DNA of 64,000 nucleotides from Janthinobacterium silvisoli (GTDB taxonomy: Bacteria > Pseudomonadota > Gammaproteobacteria > Burkholderiales > Burkholderiaceae_D): positions 1 through 64,000 of the forward strand of contig NZ_JACHCL010000012.1 in the NCBI RefSeq assembly GCF_014200725.1, given 5' to 3'. The notes beneath the pieces are model-generated. The model worked only from the letters and a program-made list of their open reading frames with translations. It had not been told where the DNA came from and made no database searches. The translations under genes and the position numbers were made by a program. Shown one piece after another: positions 34,901-44,098 of the stretch. Position 1 is the stretch's first letter. Each line of letters opens with the position of its first letter.

Positions 34901-37900
34901 ATAGCTGGCTAGCCATGTGGTGCTCGCCCGTGCTGGCGCTGGCTGTCACCGGCGCCTTGCTGTACTGGCGCCCGCAAGCCTTGCCGGCGGCTGCCGTCAT
35001 CCTGCTGCTGTGGCTAGCCGCGCCAGCCATCGCCTGGTGGATCAGCCGTCCCATCGAGCGTGCCGTGGCGCGTTTGTCGGCCGAGCAGGGCACATTTTTG
35101 CATGGCGTAGCGCGCAAGACCTGGGCGTATTTCGAGACCTTTGTCGGTCCCGACGATCACTGGCTGCCTCCCGATAATATGCAGGAGCATCCGACCCAGG
35201 TGGTGGCGCACCGTACCTCGCCGACGAATATCGGCCTGGCCTTGCTGGCCAACCTGAGCGCCTACGATTTTGGCTATCTCACCATGGGTCAGCTGGTCGA
35301 GCGCAGCCGCGCCACCTTGCGCAGCATGGGCGAGCTGGAACGCTACCAGGGCCATTTCTATAACTGGTACGACACGCAGACGATGAAAGCGCTGCAGCCC
35401 CTGTATATCTCGACGGTGGACAGCGGTAACCTGTCCGGCCATCTGATGACCTTGCATCCTGGGCTGGTCGAGCTGTATGACGCGCCCATCTTCGGTACAC
35501 AACTGGCCCACGGCATCGCCACGACGGCGCAAGTGCTGCAGCAATGCCTGGTCGACGAAGGCCATGGCCGCGCGGTGCCCGTCATACGCGATGCGCTGGC
35601 GCTGCTGCAAAAACCCACGGCACCAGACACATTGCCCGAGTGGCATGCCTATCTGCAGCGGGCCAGCGCGGCGGCTGAAACGCTGCTGTCGCAAGCGCTG
35701 CCCGATGGCGATACCGAGGGTGATTCGGCGATGTGGTCGGGCGCGCTGGCGCGCCAGTGCCGCACGGCCCTGGCTGAATTGCTGTTACTGGCGCCGTGGT
35801 CTGCGCAATCGGGCCTGGACGCGGCCTTTGAACGCGTGCCCACCCTGCGCGAACTGGCGAACATGGAAGCGCCGGACGGTACGCCGCAGGAACTGGCCGC
35901 CTTGCTGGCACAGGGGCGCGAACAGGCGAACCGCCAGCTGCGCGACATCGCCCAGGCGGCAAGCCAGGCGCGCGATTTTGCGCAGATCGAATACGCATTC
36001 CTGTACAACCCGTCGACCAAGCTGCTGTCGATCGGCTACAACGTCAGCGAGCGGCGCCTGGACCCCAGCTACTATGATTTGCTGGCGTCCGAAGTGCGCC
36101 TGGCCAGCTTCATCGCCATCGCCCAGGGCCAGCTGCCGCAAGAGCACTGGTTTGCACTGGGTCGCCAGTTATGCATGGTCGCTGGCCAGCCCGTGCTGCT
36201 GTCGTGGAGCGGCTCGATGTTCGAGTACCTGATGCCGCTCCTGGTGATGCCGAACTATCCGAATACCTTGCTCGACCAGACCTACCATTCGGTGATCGAG
36301 GCGCAGATCGATTATGGCCGCCAGCGCGATGTGCCGTGGGGCGTTTCCGAGTCTGGCTACAACACGGTCGACGCCAGCCTCAATTACCAGTACCGCGCCT
36401 TTGGCGTGCCTGGCCTGGGCTTGAAGCGGGGTCTGGCCGACGATCTGGTGATCGCCCCCTACGCCTGCATGATGGGTTTGATGGTGCAGCCCGAAGCATC
36501 GTGCCAGAACCTGCAGCGCATGCAGGCGGCCGGCTATATGGGCCGTTACGGTTTCTTCGAAGCCGTCGATTTCACCACGGCGCGGTTGCCGCGCGGGCAG
36601 AACAGCGCCGTCATCCGCTCCTTCATGGTGCACCATCAGGGCATGGGTTTCCTGGCCCTCAGCTATCTGCTGCACGACCGCCCCATGCAGCGCCGCTTCG
36701 AGTCCGATCCGCTGCTGCAGTCGGCCTTGCTGGTGCTGCAGGAACGCACGCCGCAGGCAGGCGCCTTTTATTCGAACACGGCCGAACTGGCGGTGCTGCG
36801 CAGCGGTGCGGCCGAGCAGGCCATGCCGATGCGCATCCTCACGCAAGCCAATAGCGCCGTGCCCGAAACGCAGCTGCTGTCGAACGGCCGCTATCACGTG
36901 ATGGTCAGCAATGCGGGCGGCAGCTACAGCCGCTGGAAAGACTTGTCCGTGACGCGCTGGCGCGAAGACAGCACGCGCGATAATTGGGGTAATTTCTGCT
37001 ATCTACGCGACCTCGACGATGATGCCGTCTGGTCAACGACTTACCAGCCGACCCTGGTCGATCCGAAAAAATATGAAGTGATTTTTTCCGAAGGACGCGC
37101 CGAGTTCCGCCGCTCCGACCATGGCCTGGACCTGTACACGGAAATCGTCGTCTCACCCGAAGACGATATTGAAATCCGCCGTACGCGCATCAGCAATAAT
37201 TCGAACCGCCAGCGGCACATAGAAATCACCAGTTATGCCGAAGTGGTGATGGCGCCGGCGCCCGCCGATGCGGCCCATCCCGCCTTCAGCAAGCTGTTCG
37301 TGCAGACGGAAATCCTGCAGCAGGAAAACGCCATCCTGTGCACGCGCCGGCCCCGCTCGAAAGACGAGCAGATGCCATGGCTGCTGCATGTGATGACGGT
37401 GCATGACGCAGACCGTTATGAAGTGTCGTTCGAAACGGATCGCGCGCGTTTCATTGGCCGTGGCAACACGGCGCAACTGCCGCTGGCGCTGCAGGAAAGC
37501 GGTCCTTTGAGTGGCGGCCAGGGTTCCGTGCTGGACCCTATCGTGGCGATCCGTTATGTCATCACCCTGGAACCTGATCAGGCGGTCACCGTCGATAGCG
37601 TGACCGGCATGGCCGAGCAGCGCGATGCAGCCCTGCATCTGATCGACAAATACCAGGACCGCCATCTGGCCGACCGCGTGTTTGAACTGGCGTGGACGCA
37701 TAGCCAGGTGGTGCTGCGCCAGCTCAATGCCAGCGAAGGCGACGCGCAGCTGTATGCGCGCCTGGCCAATGCGGTGATTTATCCGAACGCCGCGCTGCGC
37801 GCCGAAGCGAGCGTCCTGATCAAGAACCAGCGCGGCCAGTCCGGCCTGTGGGCGTATGCGATTTCGGGCGACCTGCCCATCGTGCTGCTGCAGATACGCG

Positions 37901-40683
37901 ATCCGGCCAATATCGAACTGGCGCGCCAGATGGTGCAGGCGCATGCCTATTGGCGTTTGAAAGGCCTGGTGGTGGACCTGGTGATCTGGTACGAAGACCA
38001 GTCGGGCTACCGCCAGCTGCTGCACGACCAGATCATGGGCTTGATCGCTTCGGGCATCGATGCGCAGGCGGTCGACCGGCCGGGCGGTATCTTCGTGCGC
38101 CTGGCCGAACAGATCGCCAATGAAGACCGCATCTTGCTGCAATCGGTGGCGCGCGCCATCATCAGCGATATGCGGGGCACCCTGGCCGAACAGGTCAAGC
38201 GGCCCGCCAGCCCCGTGCTGCGCATGCCACCGCTGATGCAGGACACCAGCCGCGAACAGCCGTCGCTGCCGCACCGCGCGGCAGAGCGTGAACTGATCCT
38301 GGAAAATGGCCTCGGTGGTTTTACGCCCGATGGCCGCGAATATGTGATCACCACCAGCGAGGCGCAGCAGACGCCGGCGCCGTGGTCGAATGTGCTGGCC
38401 AATGCCCAATTCGGCACGGTGGTGTCCGAGAGCGGCCAGGCGTATACCTGGAGCGAAAATGCGCATGAATTCCGCCTCACGCCATGGCATAACGACCCGG
38501 TGTCGGATCTGTCGGGCGAAGCGTTTTATGTGCGCGACGAGCAGAGCGGACATTTCTGGTCGCCGGCGGCGCTGCCGGCGCGCGGCAGCGGGGATTATGT
38601 GACGCGCCACGGCTTTGGCTACAGCGTGTTCGAGCATAGCGAAGGCGGCGTCACCACCGAGCTGACCACCTATGTGGCGCTGGACGCCGCCATCAAGTAT
38701 TCGGTGATCAAGGTGCGCAATGACAGTGGCGTGCCGCGCCGCCTGTCCGTCACGGGCTATGTGGAATGGGTGCTGGCCGACTTGCGTCCCAAGTCCAGCA
38801 TGCATGTGGTGACCGAGGTCGATACCGTCAGCGGCGCCCTGTTTGCGCGCAATAACTACAACACGGAATTTTCTGGCCGGGTGGGCTTTTTCAATACCGA
38901 TGCCAGCATCCGTTCCATCACCTGCGACCGCAATGAATTCATCGGCCGCAATGGCAGCATGGCGCAGCCGGCCGCCTTGCGCCGCGTGCGTTTATCAGGC
39001 AAGGCGGGTACGGGGCTGGACCCGTGCGCGGCGATCCAGGTGCCATTTGAACTGCAGCCGGGGCAGGAGCGCGAGATCGTCTTTGTGCTTGGCGTGGGCG
39101 GGCGCCGCAATGCCGACGCCAGCACCATGGTGCAGCGCTATATCGGCAAGGATACCGCCCGCGCTACTTTGGAAAAAGTACGCGCTTATTGGGATACCAC
39201 CCTGGGCGCCGTACGCATCGAAACGCCGGAGCCATCGCTGGACGTGATCGCCAATGGCTGGTTGATGTACCAGACCATCGCCTGCCGTTTGTGGGCGCGC
39301 AGCGGCTATTACCAGTCGGGCGGCGCCTATGGTTTCCGCGACCAGCTGCAAGATGCAATGGCGATGGTGCACACCGCTCCGCAACTGCTGCGCGGCCATC
39401 TGCTGCTGTGCGCCGCCCACCAGTTCGTGGAGGGCGACGTGCAGCACTGGTGGCATCCGCCAGCGGACCGCGGCGTGCGCACGCATTGCTCGGACGATTA
39501 CCTGTGGCTGCCCCTGGCCGCCTGCCGCTATGTGATCGCTACGGGCGACCTAAATGTGCTGTCCGAGGTTGCTCCTTTCATCGAGGGCCGCGCCGTCAAA
39601 CCTGAAGAAGATTCCTACTACGATCTGCCCGTACGTTCGGGCGAATCGGCCGACCTTTACGAACACTGCGTGCGGGCCATCCGCCATGGCTTGCGCATGG
39701 GCGTGCACGGCTTGCCGCTGATGGGATCGTGCGACTGGAATGACGGCATGGACAAGGTGGGCGAACACGGCAAGGGAGAAAGCGTGTGGCTGGCCTTCTT
39801 CCTGTATGAAGTGCTGCAGCGCTTTGCCGAAGTAGCGGTGCTGCGCGGCGACGCAACGTTTGCCCAGTTCTGCCGCGATGAGGCGGTCAAACTGGCGGCC
39901 AACGTCGAAGCCAATGCCTGGGATGGCGAGTGGTACCGGCGCGCATATTTCGATGACGGCACGCCGCTGGGATCGCACGAGAACGAGGAATGCCAGATCG
40001 ATTCGATCTCGCAAAGCTGGGGCGTGCTGTCGGGCGCAGCCAACAAGGAGCGCGTGGCAGGCGCCATGCGCCAGGTCGATGCACGCTTGGTGCGTCGCGA
40101 TTCTGGCGTGATCCAGCTGCTCGATCCGCCGTTCGACAAATCAGCCCTCAACCCCGGCTATATCCGCGGTTATGTGCCAGGTGTGCGCGAAAACGGCGGA
40201 CAGTACACGCATGCCGCCATCTGGACGGCGATGGCGTTTGCGCGGCTGGGCGAAGGTGAAAAGGCGTGGGAACTGCTGCGCATGATTAATCCGGTACGCC
40301 ATGGCGTTGATGCAAAGGCGACGGCGCGCTACAAGGTCGAACCGTATGTGGTGACGGCCGACGTGTACGCCGTCTCGCCGCACGTGGGGCGCGGCGGCTG
40401 GAGCTGGTACACGGGATCGTCGGGCTGGCTGTACCGGCTGATCGTCGAGTCCCTGCTGGGGGTGACGCGCGAGGGCAAGCAATTGCGCATCAAACCCTGC
40501 ATGCCGGCCGGCTGGGATCGCTACAAGCTGCATTACCGCTACGGCGCCAGCAACTATGCCATCACCATCGAAAAAGCAGGGGACCAGCAAACCGGCCTGT
40601 CGCTCGATGGCGTGGCAGTCGAGGGCGACAGCATCACCCTGATCGACGAGAGCCGCGAGTATGCTGTGCTACTGCGGCTGTAG
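31966..40683 (+). CDS. Cyclic beta-1,2-glucan synthase (NdvB/ChvB/Cgs-like)
   Basis: A giant inner-membrane enzyme of about 2905 residues, matching NdvB/ChvB/Cgs (about 2830-2870). About six membrane helices lie between residues 425 and 1030. The glycosyltransferase (GT84) core has D669-T-D671 (YVITLDTDTQLP) and a processivity motif RRQRW at 814-818. The C-terminal GH94 phosphorylase-like module controls ring size and has catalytic D2593 (GSCDWNDGMD). It polymerises and cyclises UDP-glucose into periplasmic glucans used in osmoadaptation and host interaction. The start is uncertain: ATG 31966 or TTG 31990 with GCGAGG upstream. It stands alone. Confidence 0.9.
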   Translation: MRHRARPKLKEYTAAVKEKLSRLKDIFQDPSPSSFMFDAARDDDLPLRSELFSAMQMAAHGKNVATGHAVGKRQGRDRLLARLADNAALITATVNELTATVKSGRQVTPASEWLLDNFYLIEEQIRTTRRHLPKNYSKELPRLTSGLDVGCPRVYKIALEIISHGDGHVDLENLCHFVEAYQDVATLTLGELWAVPIMLRLALIENLRRVAARVADDRMQRDLANTWADQMTEIAERNPSGLILLVADMARSNPPITSAFVAELARRLQGQSASLTLALSWLTHRLAESGLTIEQQIQAEIGQQAADQVSISNSIVSLRFLGTMDWQEFVETMSVVEQTLRLDPAGTYGAMDFATRDSYRHAIERIAKRSERSEVEVAEIAVQLAHTHGAGNDARRAHIGFYLVDKGVLILEKQAGAKLSFVEALQHTARASPLAVYLGAIAFLTLAATALLLDHAARSGVHGWLLALVGLLSVLGSSQLAVAVVNWVATLLTSPHPLPRMDYTDGLPSDARGIVVVPTLLYSADNVVELCEALEVRYLANRDANLRFCLLTDFVDAPTQTLPGDAALLQQAQEIIRGLNDKYRVEGQPYKENGDPAERADLGQVGPFLLLHRPRLWNSQQNAWMGQERKRGKLSDLNAFLRGEARDKFSLVEGELRGLRTIKYVITLDTDTQLPRDAARQLIATMMHPLNRPVLDAAGTRVVAGYGILQPRVAVALPSANASRYELLCGGEPGIDPYTRTVSDLYQDVFYEGSFIGKGIYDLDMFERVLGQRLPDNKILSHDLLEGCYLRAGLLSDSQLYEEYPARYDADVSRRQRWIRGDWQLIGWLLGRVPGRAGKRERNPLSMLSRWKLFDNLRRSVVAPATTLSLLLVWALMPQVAFWSVAVLAIIFLPPVVSALYDLLRKPRDTLWRQHLAAFERRCGVQFSHAMLTLVFLPYEAYVSLDAIARTLWRLAISHKHLLDWRASNLHTSTGRQSDSWLAMWCSPVLALAVTGALLYWRPQALPAAAVILLLWLAAPAIAWWISRPIERAVARLSAEQGTFLHGVARKTWAYFETFVGPDDHWLPPDNMQEHPTQVVAHRTSPTNIGLALLANLSAYDFGYLTMGQLVERSRATLRSMGELERYQGHFYNWYDTQTMKALQPLYISTVDSGNLSGHLMTLHPGLVELYDAPIFGTQLAHGIATTAQVLQQCLVDEGHGRAVPVIRDALALLQKPTAPDTLPEWHAYLQRASAAAETLLSQALPDGDTEGDSAMWSGALARQCRTALAELLLLAPWSAQSGLDAAFERVPTLRELANMEAPDGTPQELAALLAQGREQANRQLRDIAQAASQARDFAQIEYAFLYNPSTKLLSIGYNVSERRLDPSYYDLLASEVRLASFIAIAQGQLPQEHWFALGRQLCMVAGQPVLLSWSGSMFEYLMPLLVMPNYPNTLLDQTYHSVIEAQIDYGRQRDVPWGVSESGYNTVDASLNYQYRAFGVPGLGLKRGLADDLVIAPYACMMGLMVQPEASCQNLQRMQAAGYMGRYGFFEAVDFTTARLPRGQNSAVIRSFMVHHQGMGFLALSYLLHDRPMQRRFESDPLLQSALLVLQERTPQAGAFYSNTAELAVLRSGAAEQAMPMRILTQANSAVPETQLLSNGRYHVMVSNAGGSYSRWKDLSVTRWREDSTRDNWGNFCYLRDLDDDAVWSTTYQPTLVDPKKYEVIFSEGRAEFRRSDHGLDLYTEIVVSPEDDIEIRRTRISNNSNRQRHIEITSYAEVVMAPAPADAAHPAFSKLFVQTEILQQENAILCTRRPRSKDEQMPWLLHVMTVHDADRYEVSFETDRARFIGRGNTAQLPLALQESGPLSGGQGSVLDPIVAIRYVITLEPDQAVTVDSVTGMAEQRDAALHLIDKYQDRHLADRVFELAWTHSQVVLRQLNASEGDAQLYARLANAVIYPNAALRAEASVLIKNQRGQSGLWAYAISGDLPIVLLQIRDPANIELARQMVQAHAYWRLKGLVVDLVIWYEDQSGYRQLLHDQIMGLIASGIDAQAVDRPGGIFVRLAEQIANEDRILLQSVARAIISDMRGTLAEQVKRPASPVLRMPPLMQDTSREQPSLPHRAAERELILENGLGGFTPDGREYVITTSEAQQTPAPWSNVLANAQFGTVVSESGQAYTWSENAHEFRLTPWHNDPVSDLSGEAFYVRDEQSGHFWSPAALPARGSGDYVTRHGFGYSVFEHSEGGVTTELTTYVALDAAIKYSVIKVRNDSGVPRRLSVTGYVEWVLADLRPKSSMHVVTEVDTVSGALFARNNYNTEFSGRVGFFNTDASIRSITCDRNEFIGRNGSMAQPAALRRVRLSGKAGTGLDPCAAIQVPFELQPGQEREIVFVLGVGGRRNADASTMVQRYIGKDTARATLEKVRAYWDTTLGAVRIETPEPSLDVIANGWLMYQTIACRLWARSGYYQSGGAYGFRDQLQDAMAMVHTAPQLLRGHLLLCAAHQFVEGDVQHWWHPPADRGVRTHCSDDYLWLPLAACRYVIATGDLNVLSEVAPFIEGRAVKPEEDSYYDLPVRSGESADLYEHCVRAIRHGLRMGVHGLPLMGSCDWNDGMDKVGEHGKGESVWLAFFLYEVLQRFAEVAVLRGDATFAQFCRDEAVKLAANVEANAWDGEWYRRAYFDDGTPLGSHENEECQIDSISQSWGVLSGAANKERVAGAMRQVDARLVRRDSGVIQLLDPPFDKSALNPGYIRGYVPGVRENGGQYTHAAIWTAMAFARLGEGEKAWELLRMINPVRHGVDAKATARYKVEPYVVTADVYAVSPHVGRGGWSWYTGSSGWLYRLIVESLLGVTREGKQLRIKPCMPAGWDRYKLHYRYGASNYAITIEKAGDQQTGLSLDGVAVEGDSITLIDESREYAVLLRL

Positions 40684-40690
40684 TATTGAT

Positions 40691-41266
40691 CTAAAAGCCC
40701 AGCAGCTTGCCTGCGCCCAGCAAGGTCGCCACGCCCAGGATGGCGAAGACGATCGCTGCGATGCCGTGCACCAGCGGCAGCGAGACCTTGTTGGCGATCC
40801 TGTCGCCCAGGTAGACGGCCGGTACATTGGCCAGCATCATGCCCACGGTGGTGCCCAGCACGACGGAAACAACGTCGTGATAGCGCGCCGCCAGGGCGAC
40901 GGTCGCCACCTGGGTTTTATCGCCCATTTCGGCCATGAAGAAGGCGATCAGGGTGGTCAGGAATACGCCATATTTGGCCAGCTTGGTGTCGTCTTCATCG
41001 ATCTTGTCCGGAATCAGGGTCCAGGCCGCCATTACCAGGAAGGAGACGCCGAGTACCCAGCGCAGCACGTCGGGCCCCAGCATGCTGGTGATCCAGGCGC
41101 CCACAGCGGCGGCAAACGCATGGTTGACGATGGTGGCGGCCAGTATCGCCAGCACGATAGGCAGGGGCTTGCGGAATTTGGCCGCCAGCAGAAAAGCCAG
41201 GAGTTGGGTTTTGTCGCCGATTTCAGCGAGACCGACGATGCCGGTAGAGATGAAGAATGCTTCCAT
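40691..41266 (-). CDS. GDT1/TMEM165 (UPF0016) family manganese exporter
   Basis: A 191-residue membrane protein with about six helices. It has the family's two E-x-G-D-K-T-Q motifs (GLAEIGDKTQLLAF near residue 16 and MAEMGDKTQVATV near residue 125), arranged as an internal repeat. Bacterial members export Mn2+ (MneA type) and eukaryotic ones move Mn/Ca. The ATG at 41266 begins MEAFFISTGIVG. A yybP-ykoY manganese riboswitch lies directly upstream, which independently supports the Mn role. It is convergent with the glucan synthase, 7 bases apart. Confidence 0.93.
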   Translation of the reverse strand: MEAFFISTGIVGLAEIGDKTQLLAFLLAAKFRKPLPIVLAILAATIVNHAFAAAVGAWITSMLGPDVLRWVLGVSFLVMAAWTLIPDKIDEDDTKLAKYGVFLTTLIAFFMAEMGDKTQVATVALAARYHDVVSVVLGTTVGMMLANVPAVYLGDRIANKVSLPLVHGIAAIVFAILGVATLLGAGKLLGF

Positions 41267-41302
41267 GAGATTGCAAGAGGTACGTGGGCCGGACGAATTA
41301 AC

Positions 41303-41450
41303 CAATGATCCAGGGGCGACTCCGGCCCATGCGGCCGCCTCGGATCAATGGTCTCGTCAAGTTCTACAACCACCTGCACCATGGCCTGCGGGCCAATTAT
41401 GTTGATACAGGTTCCTGCGGCAGGACCGCAAGACGACTACTCCCCAATGT
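41303..41450 (-). ncRNA. yybP-ykoY manganese riboswitch
   Basis: On the minus strand the leader of the GDT1-family gene contains GGGGAGTAG (41445-41437) and the TCAACATAATTGGCC and AGGCCATGGTGC segments. These are followed by TTGACGAGACCATTGATC, the conserved loops that form the Mn2+ site in this riboswitch class. A GATCC...GGATC stem around a CGGCC/GGCCG hairpin follows as the likely expression platform. The class is known to raise expression of Mn exporters when Mn2+ is high. The exact 3' boundary is approximate. Confidence 0.88.
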
Positions 41451-41589
41451 TCGAGGCGAATCATACGCCGATGGCGGCTGTCGCGCCAGTGCCGCAAGCG
41501 CCTGTTGTCAGCTGCCGACAACACAGAAAATGATCGTTTTGAAAATATGCTGGACTTAAAATGGGCCTTGTCTTTTCACTCCCGATGGA

Positions 41590-43980
41590 ATGTCCATGCG
41601 TTTTCCAGCCTGTTTTTCCTTGCACTCGCTCGTCCCCTGCCTGTTCTTGATGGCCAGTTTTCCCGGCCTGTGCGCCGCGGCTCCAACGTTCGATGACAAG
41701 TTCCGCCAGCTGGAAGAACTGCTGCCCACGCCGAACACCTACCGCACGGCGTCCGGCGCACCGGGCCACGCCTACTGGCAGCAGCGCGCCGACTACGTAA
41801 TCCACGCAACGCTCGATGAAAAGCGCCGCGCCATCACGGCCAGCGAAAAGATCACGTATCACAACCGCTCGCCCGACAGTTTGAATTACCTGTGGCTGCA
41901 GCTGGACCAGAATGGCATACGCAAGGATGCCGACCAGCGCCGCGTTTTGAGCGCGCCATCGCGCCAGGCCTGGTTGAGCGGTAATGAGGATGAAGCGCTG
42001 AAGTTCGAGGATTTGCGCGCGATCCACGCGGGCCGCGAATTCGATGGCGGTTTTAACTTGAGCGCCGTGACTTCGGATGCCGGCAAGCCGCTGCATTACG
42101 TCATCAACCAGACCATGCTGCGCATCGATTTGCCGGTGGCGCTGGCGCCTGGTCAGAGCGTGAGTTTTACTATCGCCTGGTCATACAACATCAATGACCA
42201 GAAGGTGCTGGTCGAGCGCTCCGGCTACGAGCATTTTCCTGACGAAGACAATACGATCTTCCAGATCGCGCAGTGGTTCCCCCGCATGGCCGCCTATTAC
42301 GATGCGGTCGGCTGGCAAAACAAGCAGTACCTGGGTACCGGTGAATTCGCACTGGAATTCGGCGACTACGAACTGTATCTGACGGTGCCGGCGGACCATG
42401 TGGTCGCTGCCACGGGCGAACTGCAAAACGCGTCCACGGTGCTGAGTGCGGTGCAGCGCGAACGGCTGGCGCGCGCGAAGAACAGCGCTACGCCGCTGCT
42501 GGTGATCACGCCGGAAGAAGCGCTGGCCGCCGAAAAAGGCCGCAGCACGGCCACCAAGACCTGGCACTTCAAGGCGCAGAATGTACGCGACGTGGCATGG
42601 GCGTCGAGCCGTAAATTCATCTGGGATGCGCAGGGACTCGACAGCGGCGGCAAGCGCGTGATGGCCATGTCGTTTTATCCGAAAGAAGGCAATCCGCTGT
42701 GGCAGCAGTACAGCACGCGCGCGGTGGTGCACGCCATCGAGCAGTACAACAAGTACAGCTTCGATTATCCGTATCCGAACGCGATTTCCGTCAACGGCGC
42801 CGTGGGCGGCATGGAGTATCCGATGATATCGTTCAATGGCGGACGTCCGGTGAAAGATAAAAAGACGAGCGCTGTTACATATTCGAAGACGGCAAAATAT
42901 GACTTGATCAGCGTGATTATCCATGAGGTGGGCCATAATTATTTCCCCATGGTGGTCAACTCCGATGAGCGCCAGTGGGCCTGGATGGACGAGGGCTTGA
43001 ATTCCTTCCTGCAGTACCTGGCCGAGCAGGCATGGGAAGAGGATTACCCGTCCTGGAATGGCGAGCCGCGCAAGATCGTCGACTACATGCGCAGTACCAA
43101 CCAGGTGCCCATCATGACCAATCCCGAGTCGGTACTGCTGCTGTCGCCAAACGCCTATGACAAGCCGGCCGCAGCCCTCAACATCCTGCGTGAAACCATA
43201 CTAGGGCGCGAGTTGTTCGATTTCGCCTTCAAGGAATATGCTCGGCGCTGGAAGTTCAAGCGGCCCACGCCAAGCGACTTTTTCCGCACCATGAAAGATG
43301 CTTCCGGCACGGACCTGGACTGGTTCTGGCGCGGCTGGTTTTATACCACCGATGCGGTCGATATCAGCATCGATGGCATCAGCGAATATGGCGTCAGCAC
43401 GAAGAATCCCGAGGTCGAAAAGGCGTGGAGAAAAGCCCAGAAGGCCGCTCAGCCCATCTCGATATCCAGCCAGCGCAACAAGCTGCTGTCCAAGAAGGTC
43501 GACAGCGATCTCACCTTGAAGGATTTTTATAACGAGCACGATGACTACACCGTCACCAACAAGGACCGCAACGCTTACGCGGAAGAGCGCGAGGCGCTGG
43601 AGCCTTGGGAGCGTGCGTTACTGGAACAGCGCGCCCAGGGCAAGCATATCTACCTGGTCGATTTTTCCAACCTGGGCGGCCTGGTGATGCCGCTGATACT
43701 GGAAATCGAGCTAGCCAGCGGCAAGAAGATCATCGAGCGCGTGCCGGCAGAAGTATGGCGCTATAGTCCGAAGAAGATCAGCAAGGTGATCATCACGGAC
43801 GAGCCGATGGTTGGCCTGGTGCAAGACCCGTACTGGGAAACGGCCGATATCGACGTCAGCAACAATGCCTGGCCCCGCAAGGTAACACCATCGCGGCTGG
43901 AACTGTTCAAGCAGGACCGCGACAAGAATAACCTGATGAAGGATTTTAATACGCCGTTGAAGGGGGCGGAGGCCAGGTAA
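41590..43980 (+). CDS. Secreted M1 family metallopeptidase
   Basis: A 796-residue protein with a signal peptide (to about residue 30, GLCAAA). An N-terminal beta domain (about 60-330) leads to the gluzincin core with GGMEYP in place of the usual GAMEN. The zinc site is H445-E446-x-x-H449 with E468 eighteen residues on (HEVGHNYFPMVVNSDERQWA then WMDEG). Long C-terminal tail. It probably acts as a periplasmic or surface aminopeptidase. The ATG at 41590 is used; a second ATG is two codons on. Another M1 peptidase follows 118 bases later. Confidence 0.9.
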   Translation: MSMRFPACFSLHSLVPCLFLMASFPGLCAAAPTFDDKFRQLEELLPTPNTYRTASGAPGHAYWQQRADYVIHATLDEKRRAITASEKITYHNRSPDSLNYLWLQLDQNGIRKDADQRRVLSAPSRQAWLSGNEDEALKFEDLRAIHAGREFDGGFNLSAVTSDAGKPLHYVINQTMLRIDLPVALAPGQSVSFTIAWSYNINDQKVLVERSGYEHFPDEDNTIFQIAQWFPRMAAYYDAVGWQNKQYLGTGEFALEFGDYELYLTVPADHVVAATGELQNASTVLSAVQRERLARAKNSATPLLVITPEEALAAEKGRSTATKTWHFKAQNVRDVAWASSRKFIWDAQGLDSGGKRVMAMSFYPKEGNPLWQQYSTRAVVHAIEQYNKYSFDYPYPNAISVNGAVGGMEYPMISFNGGRPVKDKKTSAVTYSKTAKYDLISVIIHEVGHNYFPMVVNSDERQWAWMDEGLNSFLQYLAEQAWEEDYPSWNGEPRKIVDYMRSTNQVPIMTNPESVLLLSPNAYDKPAAALNILRETILGRELFDFAFKEYARRWKFKRPTPSDFFRTMKDASGTDLDWFWRGWFYTTDAVDISIDGISEYGVSTKNPEVEKAWRKAQKAAQPISISSQRNKLLSKKVDSDLTLKDFYNEHDDYTVTNKDRNAYAEEREALEPWERALLEQRAQGKHIYLVDFSNLGGLVMPLILEIELASGKKIIERVPAEVWRYSPKKISKVIITDEPMVGLVQDPYWETADIDVSNNAWPRKVTPSRLELFKQDRDKNNLMKDFNTPLKGAEAR

Positions 43981-44098
43981 AGCCCATGTGCAGGTACTTG
44001 CCTGGTGCTTTTTTCTGCCAGCGTCGCGTGGAAGTGCTATTCTGCGCGACGCCCGGCGCACACTTGCCGGTGCCTTCGCAATCATTCAAAAGACGACC

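Noticed and set aside
37153..38805. 550-codon minus-strand frame inside the glucan synthase gene
   Set aside because: His/Arg/Gln-rich low-complexity translation, typical of the complementary strand of a GC-rich gene.
43990..44025. Possible terminator (CAGG/CCTG then T6) between the two M1 genes
   Set aside because: The stem is only four base pairs, too weak to call.
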